The notes: generated by a model from the letters alone, not told the origin. Positions 45,576-55,033 are shown, counted from the stretch's first letter. The stretch: DNA of 64,000 nucleotides from Microbacterium sp. 2FI (GCF_005502885.1 NZ_SCMR01000001.1:62001-126000), one strand, 5' to 3'. A program made the numbers and translations.

Positions 45576-46840
45576 GCGCCGCAGCGCGGGGCCGACGAGC
45601 GACGCGATCGCTGCGCGAGACCCGCGGTGCCGAGGCGTCCGCCCTGCTGTCGTCCGACGCCGCTCGTGCGGCGATCGCGCTGCACGGCACCCCGGTGCTG
45701 CTGCTGGATCCCGACCGCGTGCGTCGTCAATACCGGCGCCTCCGCAACGCGCTGCCGTTCGTCCGCTTCCACTACGCGGTCAAGGCGCTCTCACACGACG
45801 CCGTGATCGGCGCGCTCGCCGCGGCGGGCTGCGGGTTCGATGTCGCGACGAGCGAGGAACTGCAGCTGGTGGCCGCCCACGGCGTCGACGCGCCCCGGGT
45901 CATCCACACCCACCCGATCAAGAAGCCGCGCGAGATCGCCGAGGCCATCGATGCCGGGGTGCGCACGTTCGTCGTCGACAACGAGACCGAGCTCGCGAAG
46001 TTCGAGGGCACGCCGGACGACGTCCGCATCCTCGTACGCCTCGCGTACCGGAGCCCGCACGCCAAGAGCGATCTGTCGAGCAAGTTCGGCGTCGGCGCGT
46101 TCGAGGCCGAGCACCTGGTCGAGCGCGCGCTCGCGCTCGGCATCGAGGTGGGCGGCTTCAGCTTCCATGTCGGCAGCCAGCTCGACGATCCCGAACGGTT
46201 CGTCCAGGCCGTGAGCGAGACGCTCGCGCTCATGTCGGCGCTCGAGAAGCGGTGGGGCATCCGCTTCTCAACGCTCGACATCGGCGGCGGCTTCCCGACG
46301 GCTTACGACGCTCCGGTGGCCTCCGTCGAAGAGGTCGGCGCGCGACTGCGCGCGGTCCTCGAGCCGTACGCCGAGCGCTACGACATCATCGCGGAGCCCG
46401 GCCGGGTGATGGTCGCCGAGGCGATGATGCTCGTCACGAGCGTCGCCGGCATCGCCGAGCGCGCCGACGGCCGTTGGTACTACCTCGACGACGGTCTCTA
46501 CGGGGCGTACTCGAACGTCCTCACCGAGGACGTTCACCCGATGATCTTCGCCGAGCGCGAGCTGCAAGGTCGGGCGACGGATGCTGCGCCCCACCGGTGG
46601 GCGACGCTCGGGGGTCCGACGTGCGACTCGTCCGACGTGATCGCGCGCGAGGTGATGCTGCCCGACCTGCAGGTCGGCGATCTGCTGGTGAGCCCGGTGA
46701 TGGGCGCCTACACGACCGTGACGGCGACGCGCTTCAACGGCCGCCCGTTCACGCCGGTCGCCGTGGTCGGGAGAGGCCCGGCGACCGGGGAGGTCACCGC
46801 GATCACAGAGCCCGTGCGAGTGGGTCAGACCGTGCCGTAG
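45572..46840 (+). CDS. Fold-type III PLP-dependent decarboxylase (ornithine/lysine decarboxylase-like)
   Basis: 422 residues. The PLP lysine is Lys71 in [10 protein letters not shown]; the phosphate-binding [11 protein letters not shown] is near 230, an EPGR loop near 275 ([10 protein letters not shown]), and the [10 protein letters not shown] motif carries the second-subunit Cys and Asp of ODC-type enzymes. It decarboxylates a basic amino acid, probably ornithine or lysine, to a diamine, and is less likely a diaminopimelate decarboxylase. It is translationally coupled to a membrane protein, which hints at transport or envelope use of the product. Confidence 0.87.
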   Translation: MSAAARGRRATRSLRETRGAEASALLSSDAARAAIALHGTPVLLLDPDRVRRQYRRLRNALPFVRFHYAVKALSHDAVIGALAAAGCGFDVATSEELQLVAAHGVDAPRVIHTHPIKKPREIAEAIDAGVRTFVVDNETELAKFEGTPDDVRILVRLAYRSPHAKSDLSSKFGVGAFEAEHLVERALALGIEVGGFSFHVGSQLDDPERFVQAVSETLALMSALEKRWGIRFSTLDIGGGFPTAYDAPVASVEEVGARLRAVLEPYAERYDIIAEPGRVMVAEAMMLVTSVAGIAERADGRWYYLDDGLYGAYSNVLTEDVHPMIFAERELQGRATDAAPHRWATLGGPTCDSSDVIAREVMLPDLQVGDLLVSPVMGAYTTVTATRFNGRPFTPVAVVGRGPATGEVTAITEPVRVGQTVP

Positions 46841-47457
46841 AGCCGATCGCCGGCGTCGCCGAGACCGGGCACGATGTAGCCCTTCTCGTTGAGCCGCTCG
46901 TCGAGCGCGCCGAGGACGAGGGTCACGTCGCGCCCTGCGACCTGCTTCTCGATCGCGGCGACGCCCTCGGGTGCGCCGAGGATGCAGATGGCCGTCACAT
47001 CCTGCGCGCCGCGGGCGAACAGGAAGTCGATCGCCGCGCCGAGCGACCCGCCGGTGGCGAGCATCGGGTCGAGGACGAAGCACTGGCGATCGCTGAGGTC
47101 GTCGGGAAGGCGCTCCGCATACGTCGTCGGCTCGAGTGTCTCTTCGTTGCGGGCCATGCCGAGGAATCCGACCTCGGCCGTCGGCAGGAGCTTCACCATG
47201 CCCTCGAGCATGCCGAGGCCCGCGCGCAGGATCGGCACCACGAGCGGACGCGGCTCGCTGATCTTGACGCCCATGGTCGTCGTGACCGGGGTCTGGATCT
47301 CGATCGGCTCGACGCGGACGTTCCGCGTCGCCTCGTACGCGAGCAGCGTCACGAGCTCTTCGGTGAGCTGTCGGAACACCGGCGACGGGGTGCGCTGGTC
47401 GCGCAGCACCGTGAGCTTGTGGGTGATGAGGGGATGATCGGCGACGTGCAGGCGCAT
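46825..47457 (-). CDS. upp: Uracil phosphoribosyltransferase
   Basis: 210 residues. [20 protein letters not shown] is the conserved N terminus; [11 protein letters not shown] and the PRPP loop [19 protein letters not shown] near 135 are diagnostic, and the C terminus [12 protein letters not shown] binds uracil. It makes UMP from uracil and PRPP in the salvage pathway. It overlaps the convergent decarboxylase gene by 16 bp. Confidence 0.96.
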   Translation of the reverse strand: MRLHVADHPLITHKLTVLRDQRTPSPVFRQLTEELVTLLAYEATRNVRVEPIEIQTPVTTTMGVKISEPRPLVVPILRAGLGMLEGMVKLLPTAEVGFLGMARNEETLEPTTYAERLPDDLSDRQCFVLDPMLATGGSLGAAIDFLFARGAQDVTAICILGAPEGVAAIEKQVAGRDVTLVLGALDERLNEKGYIVPGLGDAGDRLYGTV

Positions 47458-47490
47458 GAGCCCAGGCTAGTCGCGTCGTAGTCTCGTCGT

Positions 47491-47952
47491 GTGATCTTCG
47501 AACCTGCCGAACTTGCGGCGATGGACCGCGCCCTCGGCCTCGCCCGCGATGCAGGGGAGGCGGGCGACGTTCCGGTCGGCGCGGTGGTGACGGATGCCGC
47601 GGGTGCGGTGATCGGCACGGGACGCAACCTCCGCGAAGTCACGCACGACCCCACAGCGCACGCCGAGATCGTCGCGATGCGCGAAGCTGCGGCATCCGTC
47701 GGCTCGTGGAACCTCGAGGGATGCACGCTGGTCGTGACGCTCGAGCCGTGCGTGATGTGCGCGGGGGCGATCCTGCAGGCGCACGTCTCGCGGCTCGTCT
47801 TCGGTGCGTGGGACGACAAGGCCGGGGCCGTGGGATCGGTGTACGACGTCGTGCGTGACCGGCGTCTGCCGCAGCGTGCCGAGGTCGTCGCAGGCGTGCG
47901 CGCCGACGAGGCATCGGCTCTGCTGCGCACCTTCTTCAACTCCCGGCGCTGA
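47491..47952 (+). CDS. tadA: tRNA-specific adenosine deaminase
   Basis: 153 residues. Zinc site His57 and catalytic Glu59 in AHAEI, with Cys89 and Cys92 in PCVMCAGAIL. GAVGSVYDVVRDRRLPQRAE and the C-terminal LLRTFFNSRR are typical TadA. It makes inosine at the wobble position of tRNA-Arg(ACG). GTG 47491 is the longest start; an ATG at 47521 would remove 10 residues. Divergent from upp by 33 bp. Confidence 0.94.
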   Translation: MIFEPAELAAMDRALGLARDAGEAGDVPVGAVVTDAAGAVIGTGRNLREVTHDPTAHAEIVAMREAAASVGSWNLEGCTLVVTLEPCVMCAGAILQAHVSRLVFGAWDDKAGAVGSVYDVVRDRRLPQRAEVVAGVRADEASALLRTFFNSRR

Positions 47953-47960
47953 CCTCGGAC

Positions 47961-47978
47961 ACGGGGGTCTGCCCCCGT
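47961..47978 (+). terminator. Possible hairpin after tadA
   Basis: ACGGGGG and CCCCCGT flank a TCTG loop 8 bp after the stop, followed by another ACGGGGGG that offers an alternative pairing. A plausible terminator, no T tract. Confidence 0.4.
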
Positions 47979-48027
47979 ACGAACGGGGGGCCCGCGCCCT
48001 GCCGCCGGCGTCGAGCTCGCCCCTACC

Positions 48028-48732
48028 GTGACAGGCGTGACTCGCCTCATCGAACCCGTCCGCACCGCCCCGACGCCGGTCCGCTCGCGCGTCGGCTGGA
48101 CCGTGGTGCTCCTCACCGCCGTCGCCATCGTCGCGTTCTCGGCCGCGCCGTACTTCACCGCATCGCTGCGCGACCTCGCCGACGCCGAAGTCGGACTCGC
48201 CCCCACCTACGCCGCAACGCACCCGGTCATCCAGGCTGCGCTCTACGTGCACATCGTGGGCGGCGCGATCGCCCTCGTGGTCGGACCGCTGCAGTTCTGG
48301 CGCGGACTGCGCGCCCGCGCACCACGTGTTCACCGGATCCTCGGTCGCGTGTATCTCGGGGCTGTCGCGATCGGCGCCATCGCCGGTCTCATCATCGCGC
48401 CGTCGAGCCCGGCCGGGTACGTGGGGTTCTTCGGGTTCGGCACGCTCGCGGTGCTGTGGCTGGTCACGGGGTGGCGCGCGTACCGCGCGATCCGTCGGCG
48501 CGATGTGCCGTCTCATCAGGCGTGGATGATCCGCAACTACGCACTCACCTATGCGGGCGTCACGTTGCGGATCTGGCTGCCGCTCCTGCTGCTGGCACCC
48601 CTCGCGGTCGGCGCGCCGTTCGAATTCGACGCCGCGTTCGCGAACGCGTACGCCGCGGTGCCATTCCTGTGCTGGCTGCCGAACCTGGTCGTCGCGGAGT
48701 GGCTCATCCGCCGTCGCGGACTGCCGTCCTAG
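48028..48732 (+). CDS. DUF2306 membrane protein
   Basis: 234 residues from GTG 48028 (GTG 48037 also possible), with about six hydrophobic helices. YVHIVGGAIALVVGPLQFWR and VHRILGRVYLGAVAIGAIAG contain the two histidines conserved in DUF2306 (heme-like spacing), followed by SHQAWMIRNYALTYAGVTLR. Function unknown. Confidence 0.86.
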   Translation: MTGVTRLIEPVRTAPTPVRSRVGWTVVLLTAVAIVAFSAAPYFTASLRDLADAEVGLAPTYAATHPVIQAALYVHIVGGAIALVVGPLQFWRGLRARAPRVHRILGRVYLGAVAIGAIAGLIIAPSSPAGYVGFFGFGTLAVLWLVTGWRAYRAIRRRDVPSHQAWMIRNYALTYAGVTLRIWLPLLLLAPLAVGAPFEFDAAFANAYAAVPFLCWLPNLVVAEWLIRRRGLPS

Positions 48733-48751
48733 CGGATCAGCACGGCACCGG

Positions 48752-49717
48752 TCAGTCCGCGGACTTGATCACGAAGTCCGACGTCGGCGGGGTCGGGTCG
48801 TCGCCCGGGCGGTAGATGTCGGGCTCGAAGTAGATGACGCGCGCGGCCGGCACGGCCTGACGGACGCGCTCCTCGATGCGGTCGATGTCGCCGGCGACGT
48901 GCGCCAGCGTTGTGTCGGCGGCGAAGCCGAGCTTGGCTGCGACGAGCAGCTCGTCGGGGCCGAGGTAGAGGGTCTTGATATGGATGAGCTTCTCGACCTC
49001 GGGTCCGCCGACGATGGCGTCGACGATGCGGTCGTGGTCGGCATCCGTCGCCCCCTCGCCGACGAGCAGGCTCTTCGTCTCGATGCCCAGCGTGATCGCC
49101 ACGAGGATGAGGAGCGTTCCGATCATGAGGGTGCCGATGGCGTCGAACAGCGGGTTGCCGGTGATGGCCGTCAGGCTCACGGCGACGAGCGCGAACGCGA
49201 GCCCGGTGAGTGCGGCGATGTCTTCGAGCAGCACGACGGGCAGCTCGGGCGCCTTGGCGTGACGCACGAACGAGACCCACGACTGGCCCTTGCCGCGGAC
49301 GAGGTTGCTCTCCTTGATCGCCGTGCGCAGCGAGAACGACTCGAGGCCGATGGCGATCACGAGGACGATGATCGGCACCCACGCGTTCGTGAGTTCGTGC
49401 GGGTGGGTGAGCTTGTCGATGCCCTCGTAGATCGAGAACAGGCCGCCGACCGAGAACAGGATGATCGAGACGACGAACGCGTACACGTAGCGCTCGCGGC
49501 CGTAGCCGAAGGGGTGCTCCGAATCTGCCGTGCGACGCGCCTTGCGACCGCCGCGCAGGAGCAGCAGCTGATTGCCGGAGTCTGCGAGTGAGTGGATCGC
49601 CTCGGCGAGCATCGACGCCGAACCCGAGATGAACCACGCGACGAACTTCGCGAGGGCGATGCCCATGTTCGCGAGGAACGCCGCGATGATCGCCTTGCCG
49701 CCACCGGATGCACTCAT
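48752..49717 (-). CDS. Cation diffusion facilitator (CDF) metal exporter
   Basis: 321 residues with six membrane helices and a C-terminal cytoplasmic domain. The TM2 metal site reads IHSLADSGNQ (H-x3-D) and the TM5 site GNPLFDAIG (N-x3-D), so the classic Zn site H/D-x3-D is altered at TM5. The family exports divalent metals such as Zn2+, Co2+ or Mn2+ with H+ antiport. The last 14 residues closely resemble those of the adjacent alpha/beta hydrolase. The ion is not certain. Confidence 0.85.
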   Translation of the reverse strand: MSASGGGKAIIAAFLANMGIALAKFVAWFISGSASMLAEAIHSLADSGNQLLLLRGGRKARRTADSEHPFGYGRERYVYAFVVSIILFSVGGLFSIYEGIDKLTHPHELTNAWVPIIVLVIAIGLESFSLRTAIKESNLVRGKGQSWVSFVRHAKAPELPVVLLEDIAALTGLAFALVAVSLTAITGNPLFDAIGTLMIGTLLILVAITLGIETKSLLVGEGATDADHDRIVDAIVGGPEVEKLIHIKTLYLGPDELLVAAKLGFAADTTLAHVAGDIDRIEERVRQAVPAARVIYFEPDIYRPGDDPTPPTSDFVIKSAD

Positions 49718-49744
49718 GGCGACGAGTCTACGGATGCGGCGGCG

Positions 49745-50857
49745 TCAGTCCGCCGATCGGATGATGATCGCCTCGGTCGGCGGTGACGGGTACGCCGGGG
49801 TGCCCACGTATCCGATCACGGTGAGCAGGGCGTGCCGGAACTCGGCCGGGCGCTCGAGGTGGGGCGTGTGGCCGACGCCCTCCAGGGCGATCTCGCTCAC
49901 CGCGCCGCCGGCGTCGGCGTACCGGCCGAGCACGTCGCGGGTCTGCGAGATCATCTCCTGCGGCGGCGCGACTTCGGCGCCGGGCCACCCGGGAACGATA
50001 CCGAGGGCGCCCAGATGGTTGAGGTCGTAGAACGAGGCGTCCGAGACGATCGCATCGACCGTGCCGCGGATCCACACGATCGGAGGCTTCTCGGCGAGAT
50101 CGACGATGGACGAGAGGTCGTGATATCGCGGCGCCAGGGTGTTGAGCACGCCGATCGTGCCGGCGGCGAAGCCGGGCCAGTTCTCACTCGCGACGGAGTC
50201 CCCGGGGTAGTTGCCGGTCGCCGTCGACGTCGCCAGCATCGATTCGACCCAGACATCCTCGTGGTCGCTGCGGTAGCCCGAGGCGACGTACTGCGCACGG
50301 AAGACGCTGCGAGGCGACGTCGGAGCCTCGTCGCCGGAGTCGTTGTCGGTCAGTCGCTGCACGAAATCGGGGTTGCCGGCGCCTCCACCGCAGCCGGCGT
50401 CGTCGTCGGTGAGCCGCGTCCCGTCGCGCCGCGTGCCGCCGAACCCGTACGGCGAGACCGGCGCCTCCAGCGTGAGGCTCAGCACGGGGTGGTCCAGTGC
50501 GTACTGCATCACGACGCTGCCGCCCAACGACCATCCCACCAGGTGCGCGGTCGGAATCCCGAGGGCGTCGAGGGTGGCATAGACGTCGTCGCTGAAGTCG
50601 CGCACTCCGCGGGTCGCGTCGATCGGCGCGTGCTCGGTGCCGCCGTACCCCCGCAGGTCGATCGCCACCAAGCGCAGGTCGCTCGGCAGGTCCTGCATGA
50701 TCTCCTGCCAGAACACCGCCGACGAGATGTTGCCGTGGATGAGGACGACGGTTCGCTCGGAGGGAGTCGCGGCGTCGTCGCCGGCGCGTTCGAGGATGTT
50801 CACAGCCAGGCGCGGCGTCTCGATCACACGGGACGTGATGCCGTCGAAGAGGGTCAT
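49745..50857 (-). CDS. Alpha/beta hydrolase
   Basis: 370 residues. VVLIHGNISSAVFWQEIMQD carries the oxyanion strand; the elbow VGWSLGGSVV has the nucleophile Ser; a cap insert of ~120 residues includes TDDDAGCGGGAGNP; the acid is in IRGTVDAIV and the His in EGVGHTPHLERP. A haloalkane-dehalogenase or epoxide-hydrolase-like fold is suggested; the Ser nucleophile favours an esterase. It lies 27 bp upstream of the CDF gene, with a matching C-terminal tail. Confidence 0.87.
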   Translation of the reverse strand: MTLFDGITSRVIETPRLAVNILERAGDDAATPSERTVVLIHGNISSAVFWQEIMQDLPSDLRLVAIDLRGYGGTEHAPIDATRGVRDFSDDVYATLDALGIPTAHLVGWSLGGSVVMQYALDHPVLSLTLEAPVSPYGFGGTRRDGTRLTDDDAGCGGGAGNPDFVQRLTDNDSGDEAPTSPRSVFRAQYVASGYRSDHEDVWVESMLATSTATGNYPGDSVASENWPGFAAGTIGVLNTLAPRYHDLSSIVDLAEKPPIVWIRGTVDAIVSDASFYDLNHLGALGIVPGWPGAEVAPPQEMISQTRDVLGRYADAGGAVSEIALEGVGHTPHLERPAEFRHALLTVIGYVGTPAYPSPPTEAIIIRSAD

Positions 50858-50949
50858 TCCGGGTTCCTCCGCAGTCGTCGCGAGGGCTTCTGCGCCCCCG
50901 CATCCTCGAGTGTAGACCCGGCCGAACGAGGTGTGAACGAGCTTTCAGG

Positions 50950-51606
50950 TCACGGCGTCTGCCCGGTGTAGAACCCGTAGGTCGCGTCGGCCGCGCGCGT
51001 GGCGGCATCCGGATCCGCGCCGTGCGCGACGTGGGCTGCGCGCCAGGCGTCCGCGGCGGCACGGTAGAAGGCTCGCCCCTCTTCGGTGAAGGCCCATGCC
51101 TCGGCGTTCTCGGGGTTCACCTCGCTGCCGCCCGTGAGGTGCAGGCTGAGCCCCAGCATGCCGCCGTCCCAGCCGACGCCGGTGGCTCCGGGCCCGAACT
51201 GCTCCCAGAAGCCCGGCGGGATGTCGGCGGTCTTCGACGTGTGCTCGAGCTCGACGCGGGTGGTGTCCGGGCTGGTCGCAGCGAGTCGCACGACCAGCCA
51301 GGTCACACCGCCGCCGTACTCCCACGTCACGCGGTAGTGCGCGTCGCCATCCGCCGGGGGAGCGCACTCGAGCACCTCTCCGCCGGCGTTGTGCTCGAGT
51401 TGGTAGCGGCCGCCGAGCCGCAGATCGCCGGTGATCGGCGTGAACCAGCGCGGAATCCGCTCGAGGGTCGTCACGGCGTCCCACACGTCGTCGATCGGGC
51501 TGGGGTAGACCTGGCTCAGCGTCTGGACGTAGGACGGCGCGCCGTCGGTCACACCGTCGCGCACGTCGCGCGACACCGCTGCTATCTGGGCCTGGACATC
51601 GACCAT
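50950..51606 (-). CDS. SRPBCC (AHSA1-like) protein
   Basis: 218 residues. VYPSPIDDVWDAVTTLERIP, RWFTPITGDLRLGGRYQLEH and PPGFWEQFGPGATGVGWDGG are AHSA1-domain features of START-like ligand-binding folds. It starts 1 bp after the ArsR gene's stop. This ArsR-SRPBCC pairing is common in actinobacteria and may respond to a hydrophobic ligand. Confidence 0.88.
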   Translation of the reverse strand: MVDVQAQIAAVSRDVRDGVTDGAPSYVQTLSQVYPSPIDDVWDAVTTLERIPRWFTPITGDLRLGGRYQLEHNAGGEVLECAPPADGDAHYRVTWEYGGGVTWLVVRLAATSPDTTRVELEHTSKTADIPPGFWEQFGPGATGVGWDGGMLGLSLHLTGGSEVNPENAEAWAFTEEGRAFYRAAADAWRAAHVAHGADPDAATRAADATYGFYTGQTP

Positions 51607-51607
51607 G

Positions 51608-52003
51608 TCATTTCTCCTCTGGTTCGGGGGTCTCGGGATCGGGGGTTTCGGGGTCCGCCGCCGGTTCCGCAGCGGCGAGCCGCTTCTGGCGGCGTCCGCG
51701 CGCGAGTTCGGTGCCGAGCGCGTCGAGGTGCGGCTGCCAGAACCGGCGGAACGGATCGAACCATGCCGCCGCCGCCTCGAGCGGTGCCGCCTCGACCGCG
51801 TAGACGCGACGTGCGCCCTCGGGTCGCACGGTGGCGAATCCCGCCTCTCGAAGCACCCTCAGGTGCTGCGACACTGCGGGCTGCGAGATGCCGAACTCTC
51901 GCTGGACGCTCTCGCCGATCTCGCCGGCCGACAGCTCGCCGAGTGCGAGCAGCTCGAGGATCCGGCGGCGGACCGGATCTCCGAGGATGTCGAGTGCGTG
52001 CAT
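51608..52003 (-). CDS. ArsR-family transcriptional regulator
   Basis: 131 residues from MHALDILGDP; a longer start at 52021 adds six residues. The winged helix has PVRRRILELLALGELSAGEI and the recognition helix GISQPAVSQHLRVLREAGFA. No metal-binding cysteine cluster, so it is probably not a metal sensor. The C-terminal tail is acidic and proline-rich (PETPDPETPEPEEK). An inverted repeat at its own start suggests autoregulation of this gene and the SRPBCC gene behind it. Confidence 0.88.
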   Translation of the reverse strand: MHALDILGDPVRRRILELLALGELSAGEIGESVQREFGISQPAVSQHLRVLREAGFATVRPEGARRVYAVEAAPLEAAAAWFDPFRRFWQPHLDALGTELARGRRQKRLAAAEPAADPETPDPETPEPEEK

Positions 52004-52020
52004 GCTGACATGATTCAGCA
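52003..52020. promoter_or_regulatory. Putative ArsR operator
   Basis: TGCTGA and TCAGCA flank CATGAT, a 6+6+6 inverted repeat overlapping the ArsR start codon region. A CTTATATAAG palindrome at 52025-52034 and a minus-strand TTGACT nearby may be promoter elements serving ArsR and the divergent proC. Confidence 0.5.
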
Positions 52021-52068
52021 TCAGCTTATATAAGTCAAGGCGCACTTATGCATGACTAGGATGACGGG

Positions 52069-52905
52069 ATGACTGTCGCCGCTCTCCCGCCCATCGCCAT
52101 CGTCGGAGCAGGTTCGATGGGAGGCGCGATCCTGCAGGGGCTCGTCGCCTCGGGTGCGGCACCCGAGGTCACCGTCACCAACCGCACGGCGGCGAAGGCC
52201 GATGCGCTCGCTGACCTCGCCGGCGTCACCAGCATCGCCCTCGAGCGCGATGCTGACGGCAATGCGGCCGCGGCGGCGGCCGCCGACATCGTGCTCGTCG
52301 GGGTCAAGCCCGCGATGGTGCCCGACCTGCTGCGCGAGATCGCCCCGCACCTCCGCCCCGGCACTGTGGTGGTGAGTCTCGCCGCGGGTGTCACGCTCTC
52401 GACCTTCGAGGGGATCCTCGGGCACGGCATCCCCGTGCTGCGCTCGATGCCGAACACCCCCGCGGTCGTCGGAAAGGCGGTGACCGGGCTCGCGGCGGGG
52501 TCGACCGCGACCGCCGAGCACGTCGCGGTGGTGCGGCGACTCTTCGAGACGTGCGGCGTCGTGATCGAGGTGCCGGAGTCCCAGATCGACGCGCTGTCGA
52601 CGATCTCGGGCTCAGGCCCCGCCTACTTCTTCCTCCTCGTCGAGGAGTTCACGAAAGCCGCGGTCGGCAAGGGCTTCACAGAGCCCGAGGCCCGACTCAT
52701 GGCCGAGCAGACCTTCATCGGCGCGGCCGCGCTGCTGGCGGCATCCGACGTGGATCCGGCCGAGCTGCGCCGCCGCGTCACGAGCCCCAAGGGCACGACC
52801 GAGCGCGCGATTGCGGTGCTGCAGACGGCGCACCTCGACGAGGTGTTCGCCGAGGCGACGGATGCCGCCCTCGCGCGCGCGAAAGAACTCGCCGCCGGCG
52901 GCTGA
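52069..52905 (+). CDS. proC: Pyrroline-5-carboxylate reductase
   Basis: 278 residues. IAIVGAGSMGGAILQGLVAS is the NADPH-binding start; VLRSMPNTPAVVGKAVTGLA near 124 and the C-terminal ALSTISGSGPAYFFLLVEEF with LRRRVTSPKGTTERAI are diagnostic of ProC. It completes proline synthesis from P5C. It is divergent from the ArsR gene. Confidence 0.96.
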   Translation: MTVAALPPIAIVGAGSMGGAILQGLVASGAAPEVTVTNRTAAKADALADLAGVTSIALERDADGNAAAAAAADIVLVGVKPAMVPDLLREIAPHLRPGTVVVSLAAGVTLSTFEGILGHGIPVLRSMPNTPAVVGKAVTGLAAGSTATAEHVAVVRRLFETCGVVIEVPESQIDALSTISGSGPAYFFLLVEEFTKAAVGKGFTEPEARLMAEQTFIGAAALLAASDVDPAELRRRVTSPKGTTERAIAVLQTAHLDEVFAEATDAALARAKELAAGG

Positions 52906-52953
52906 AACGCCGGGGACTTGCGCGCGCGCCGGAGAGGCGTAGAGTTCTCGATC

Positions 52954-54318
52954 GTGCTCACACGCGTCGCCGCGGGCGCGCGGTGGCGCCGCGCACTCCG
53001 GCTTCACCCCGCTCAGGCCGTCGTGCTGGGGTTCGCCGCTGCGATCTTCGCCGGAACCACCCTTCTCGCCCTCCCCATCTCATGGGCAGACGGGAAGAGC
53101 ACCGACTTCTACGACGCGCTGTTCACGGCGACGTCGGCGGTGTGCGTGACGGGGCTCACCTCTGTCGACACCGCGACCCAGTGGAGCCCGTTCGGGCTGG
53201 TCGTCATCATGCTGCTCATCCAGGTCGGCGGTCTCGGAATCATGGTGTTCGCGACCCTCATCGGCCTCGTCCTCGTGCGGCGGCTCAGTGTGCGATCGCG
53301 GTTGAACGCGGCCGCCGAGAGCGATGCGGTCACGCCACACGATGCCCGGACGGCGCTGCGCGGCATCCTGCTCACCTCCCTCGCGATCGAAGGGGCCACC
53401 TTCGTCTTCCTCTTCCCGCGATTCGCGCTCGGCTACGGGTACGACATCGGCAAGGCCGCGTGGCACGGGCTGTTCCACTCGGTCTCGTCGTTCAACAACG
53501 CGGGTTTCGCCCTCTACAGCGACAACCTCATCGGGTTCGCGGCCGACCCCTTCATCTGCCTGCCGATCTGCGCCGCGATCATCCTCGGCGGACTGGGATT
53601 CCCCGTGCTGATGCAGCTGCGCCGCGAACTGCGGCGCCCGCTGCGGTGGAACATGAACACACGGATCGTGCTGTGGGCATCGGTCCTCCTCCTCATCCTC
53701 GGCACGGTCTACATCACGGTGCTCGAGTGGTCGAACCCGGCGACCCTCGGCGCCTACGCTCCGGCGGAGCGCATCCTCATCGGGTTCTTCCACTCCGTGC
53801 AGACCCGCACCGCCGGGTTCAACTCGGTCGACATCGGCCTCATGCACGACGAGACGTGGGTGGGGATGGACGTGCTGATGTTCATCGGCGGGGGACCTGC
53901 GGGCACCGCCGGTGGCATCAAGGTGACGACGTTCGCGGTGCTCTTCTTCATCCTCATGACAGAGCTGCGCGGCGAAGGGGCTGTCAACATCTTCGGCAAG
54001 CGTCTCTCGCGCGCCGTGCACCGGCAGGCGATCGCGGTCGTGCTCATGGCGATCGCAGCGGTCATGACCTCCGTGATCGGCCTCATGCTCGTGACCGGAC
54101 TCGCCTTCGACCGCGTGCTCTTCGAGGCGGTCTCGGCGTTCGGCACGGTGGGCCTGTCGACCGGGATCACCTACGACCTGCCGCCGGCGGCGGAGGTGAT
54201 CCTCGTCGTGCTCATGTTCCTCGGCCGGATCGGCCCGCTGACACTCGGCTCGGCGCTCGCACTCCGCGACCGCCGCATCCTGTACGAATACCCGAAGGAG
54301 AGGCCCGCCATTGGCTAG
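52954..54318 (+). CDS. TrkH/KtrB-type potassium channel subunit (first pair)
   Basis: 454 residues from the GTG at 52954; the frame is open back to 52918. Four pore repeats: ATSAVCVTGLTSVDTATQWS, VSSFNNAGFALYSDN, SVQTRTAGFNSVDIG and AVSAFGTVGLSTGITYD, the selectivity-filter segments. GGGPAGTAGGIKVTTFAVLF follows the third. It is translated with the KtrA-like gene behind it (8-bp overlap). K+ or Na+-coupled uptake is expected. Confidence 0.92.
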   Translation: MLTRVAAGARWRRALRLHPAQAVVLGFAAAIFAGTTLLALPISWADGKSTDFYDALFTATSAVCVTGLTSVDTATQWSPFGLVVIMLLIQVGGLGIMVFATLIGLVLVRRLSVRSRLNAAAESDAVTPHDARTALRGILLTSLAIEGATFVFLFPRFALGYGYDIGKAAWHGLFHSVSSFNNAGFALYSDNLIGFAADPFICLPICAAIILGGLGFPVLMQLRRELRRPLRWNMNTRIVLWASVLLLILGTVYITVLEWSNPATLGAYAPAERILIGFFHSVQTRTAGFNSVDIGLMHDETWVGMDVLMFIGGGPAGTAGGIKVTTFAVLFFILMTELRGEGAVNIFGKRLSRAVHRQAIAVVLMAIAAVMTSVIGLMLVTGLAFDRVLFEAVSAFGTVGLSTGITYDLPPAAEVILVVLMFLGRIGPLTLGSALALRDRRILYEYPKERPAIG

Positions 54319-55006
54319 ATTCGCCCTGTTCGGGGATGATTCCCGACGCATCGCCGAGGCGGACTCGGTCGCCGTCATCGGTCTCGGCCGCTTCGGCAGC
54401 TCGCTGGCCGAAGAGCTGATGGCCTCGGGCACCGAGGTGCTCGGCATCGACAGCTCCGAAGAGATCGTGCAGTCCTACAACGGCATCCTGACGCAGGTGG
54501 TGCGGGCCGACTCCACCAAGGAGGAGGCGCTGCGCCAGCTCGCCGTCGACCAGTTCGATCGTGTCGTGGTGGCGATCGGCGACGACGTGCAGGCGTCGAT
54601 CCTCACCTCGGCGCTGCTGCTGCAGCTGAAGGTCCCGGTGGTGTGGGCGAAGGCCGTGAGCGAGCAGCACGGCCGCATCCTCGAGCAGCTGGGCGTGCAC
54701 CACGTGATCTTCCCCGAGAAGGACATGGGGCGCCGCGTGGCGCACCTCGTGCGCGGTGCCGCCATGGACTATCTCGAGATCGACCGCGGCTACGCACTCG
54801 CGAAGGTGGCGGCACCGTCGCTCATCCGCGGCGTCGCGCTCGGCGCGACGACCCTCCGCAAGACCCACGGCGTGACGGTGACCGCGTTCAAGCCGGGCGA
54901 CGAGGTGTGGCAGAACGCCGACAACCAGACCGTGCTCGCCGAAGGTGACAAGATCCTCATCGTCGGCCCCACCGACAAGGTCGAGGCCTTCGCGCAGCTG
55001 CGCTGA
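54311..55006 (+). CDS. TrkA/KtrA-type regulatory subunit (first pair)
   Basis: 231 residues from TTG at 54311 after AGGAG. An RCK Rossmann domain, VAVIGLGRFGSSLAEELMAS, with the ligand-site acidic LGIDSSEEIVQSYNG, and a C-terminal RCK-C domain with GVTVTAFKPGDEVWQNADNQ. It gates the upstream KtrB with ATP/ADP or c-di-AMP. The TTG overlaps the KtrB TAG by 8 bp. A strong terminator follows. Confidence 0.92.
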   Translation: MARFALFGDDSRRIAEADSVAVIGLGRFGSSLAEELMASGTEVLGIDSSEEIVQSYNGILTQVVRADSTKEEALRQLAVDQFDRVVVAIGDDVQASILTSALLLQLKVPVVWAKAVSEQHGRILEQLGVHHVIFPEKDMGRRVAHLVRGAAMDYLEIDRGYALAKVAAPSLIRGVALGATTLRKTHGVTVTAFKPGDEVWQNADNQTVLAEGDKILIVGPTDKVEAFAQLR

Positions 55007-55033
55007 CGGGCACGGCACGCGGTCAGAGCGAGT

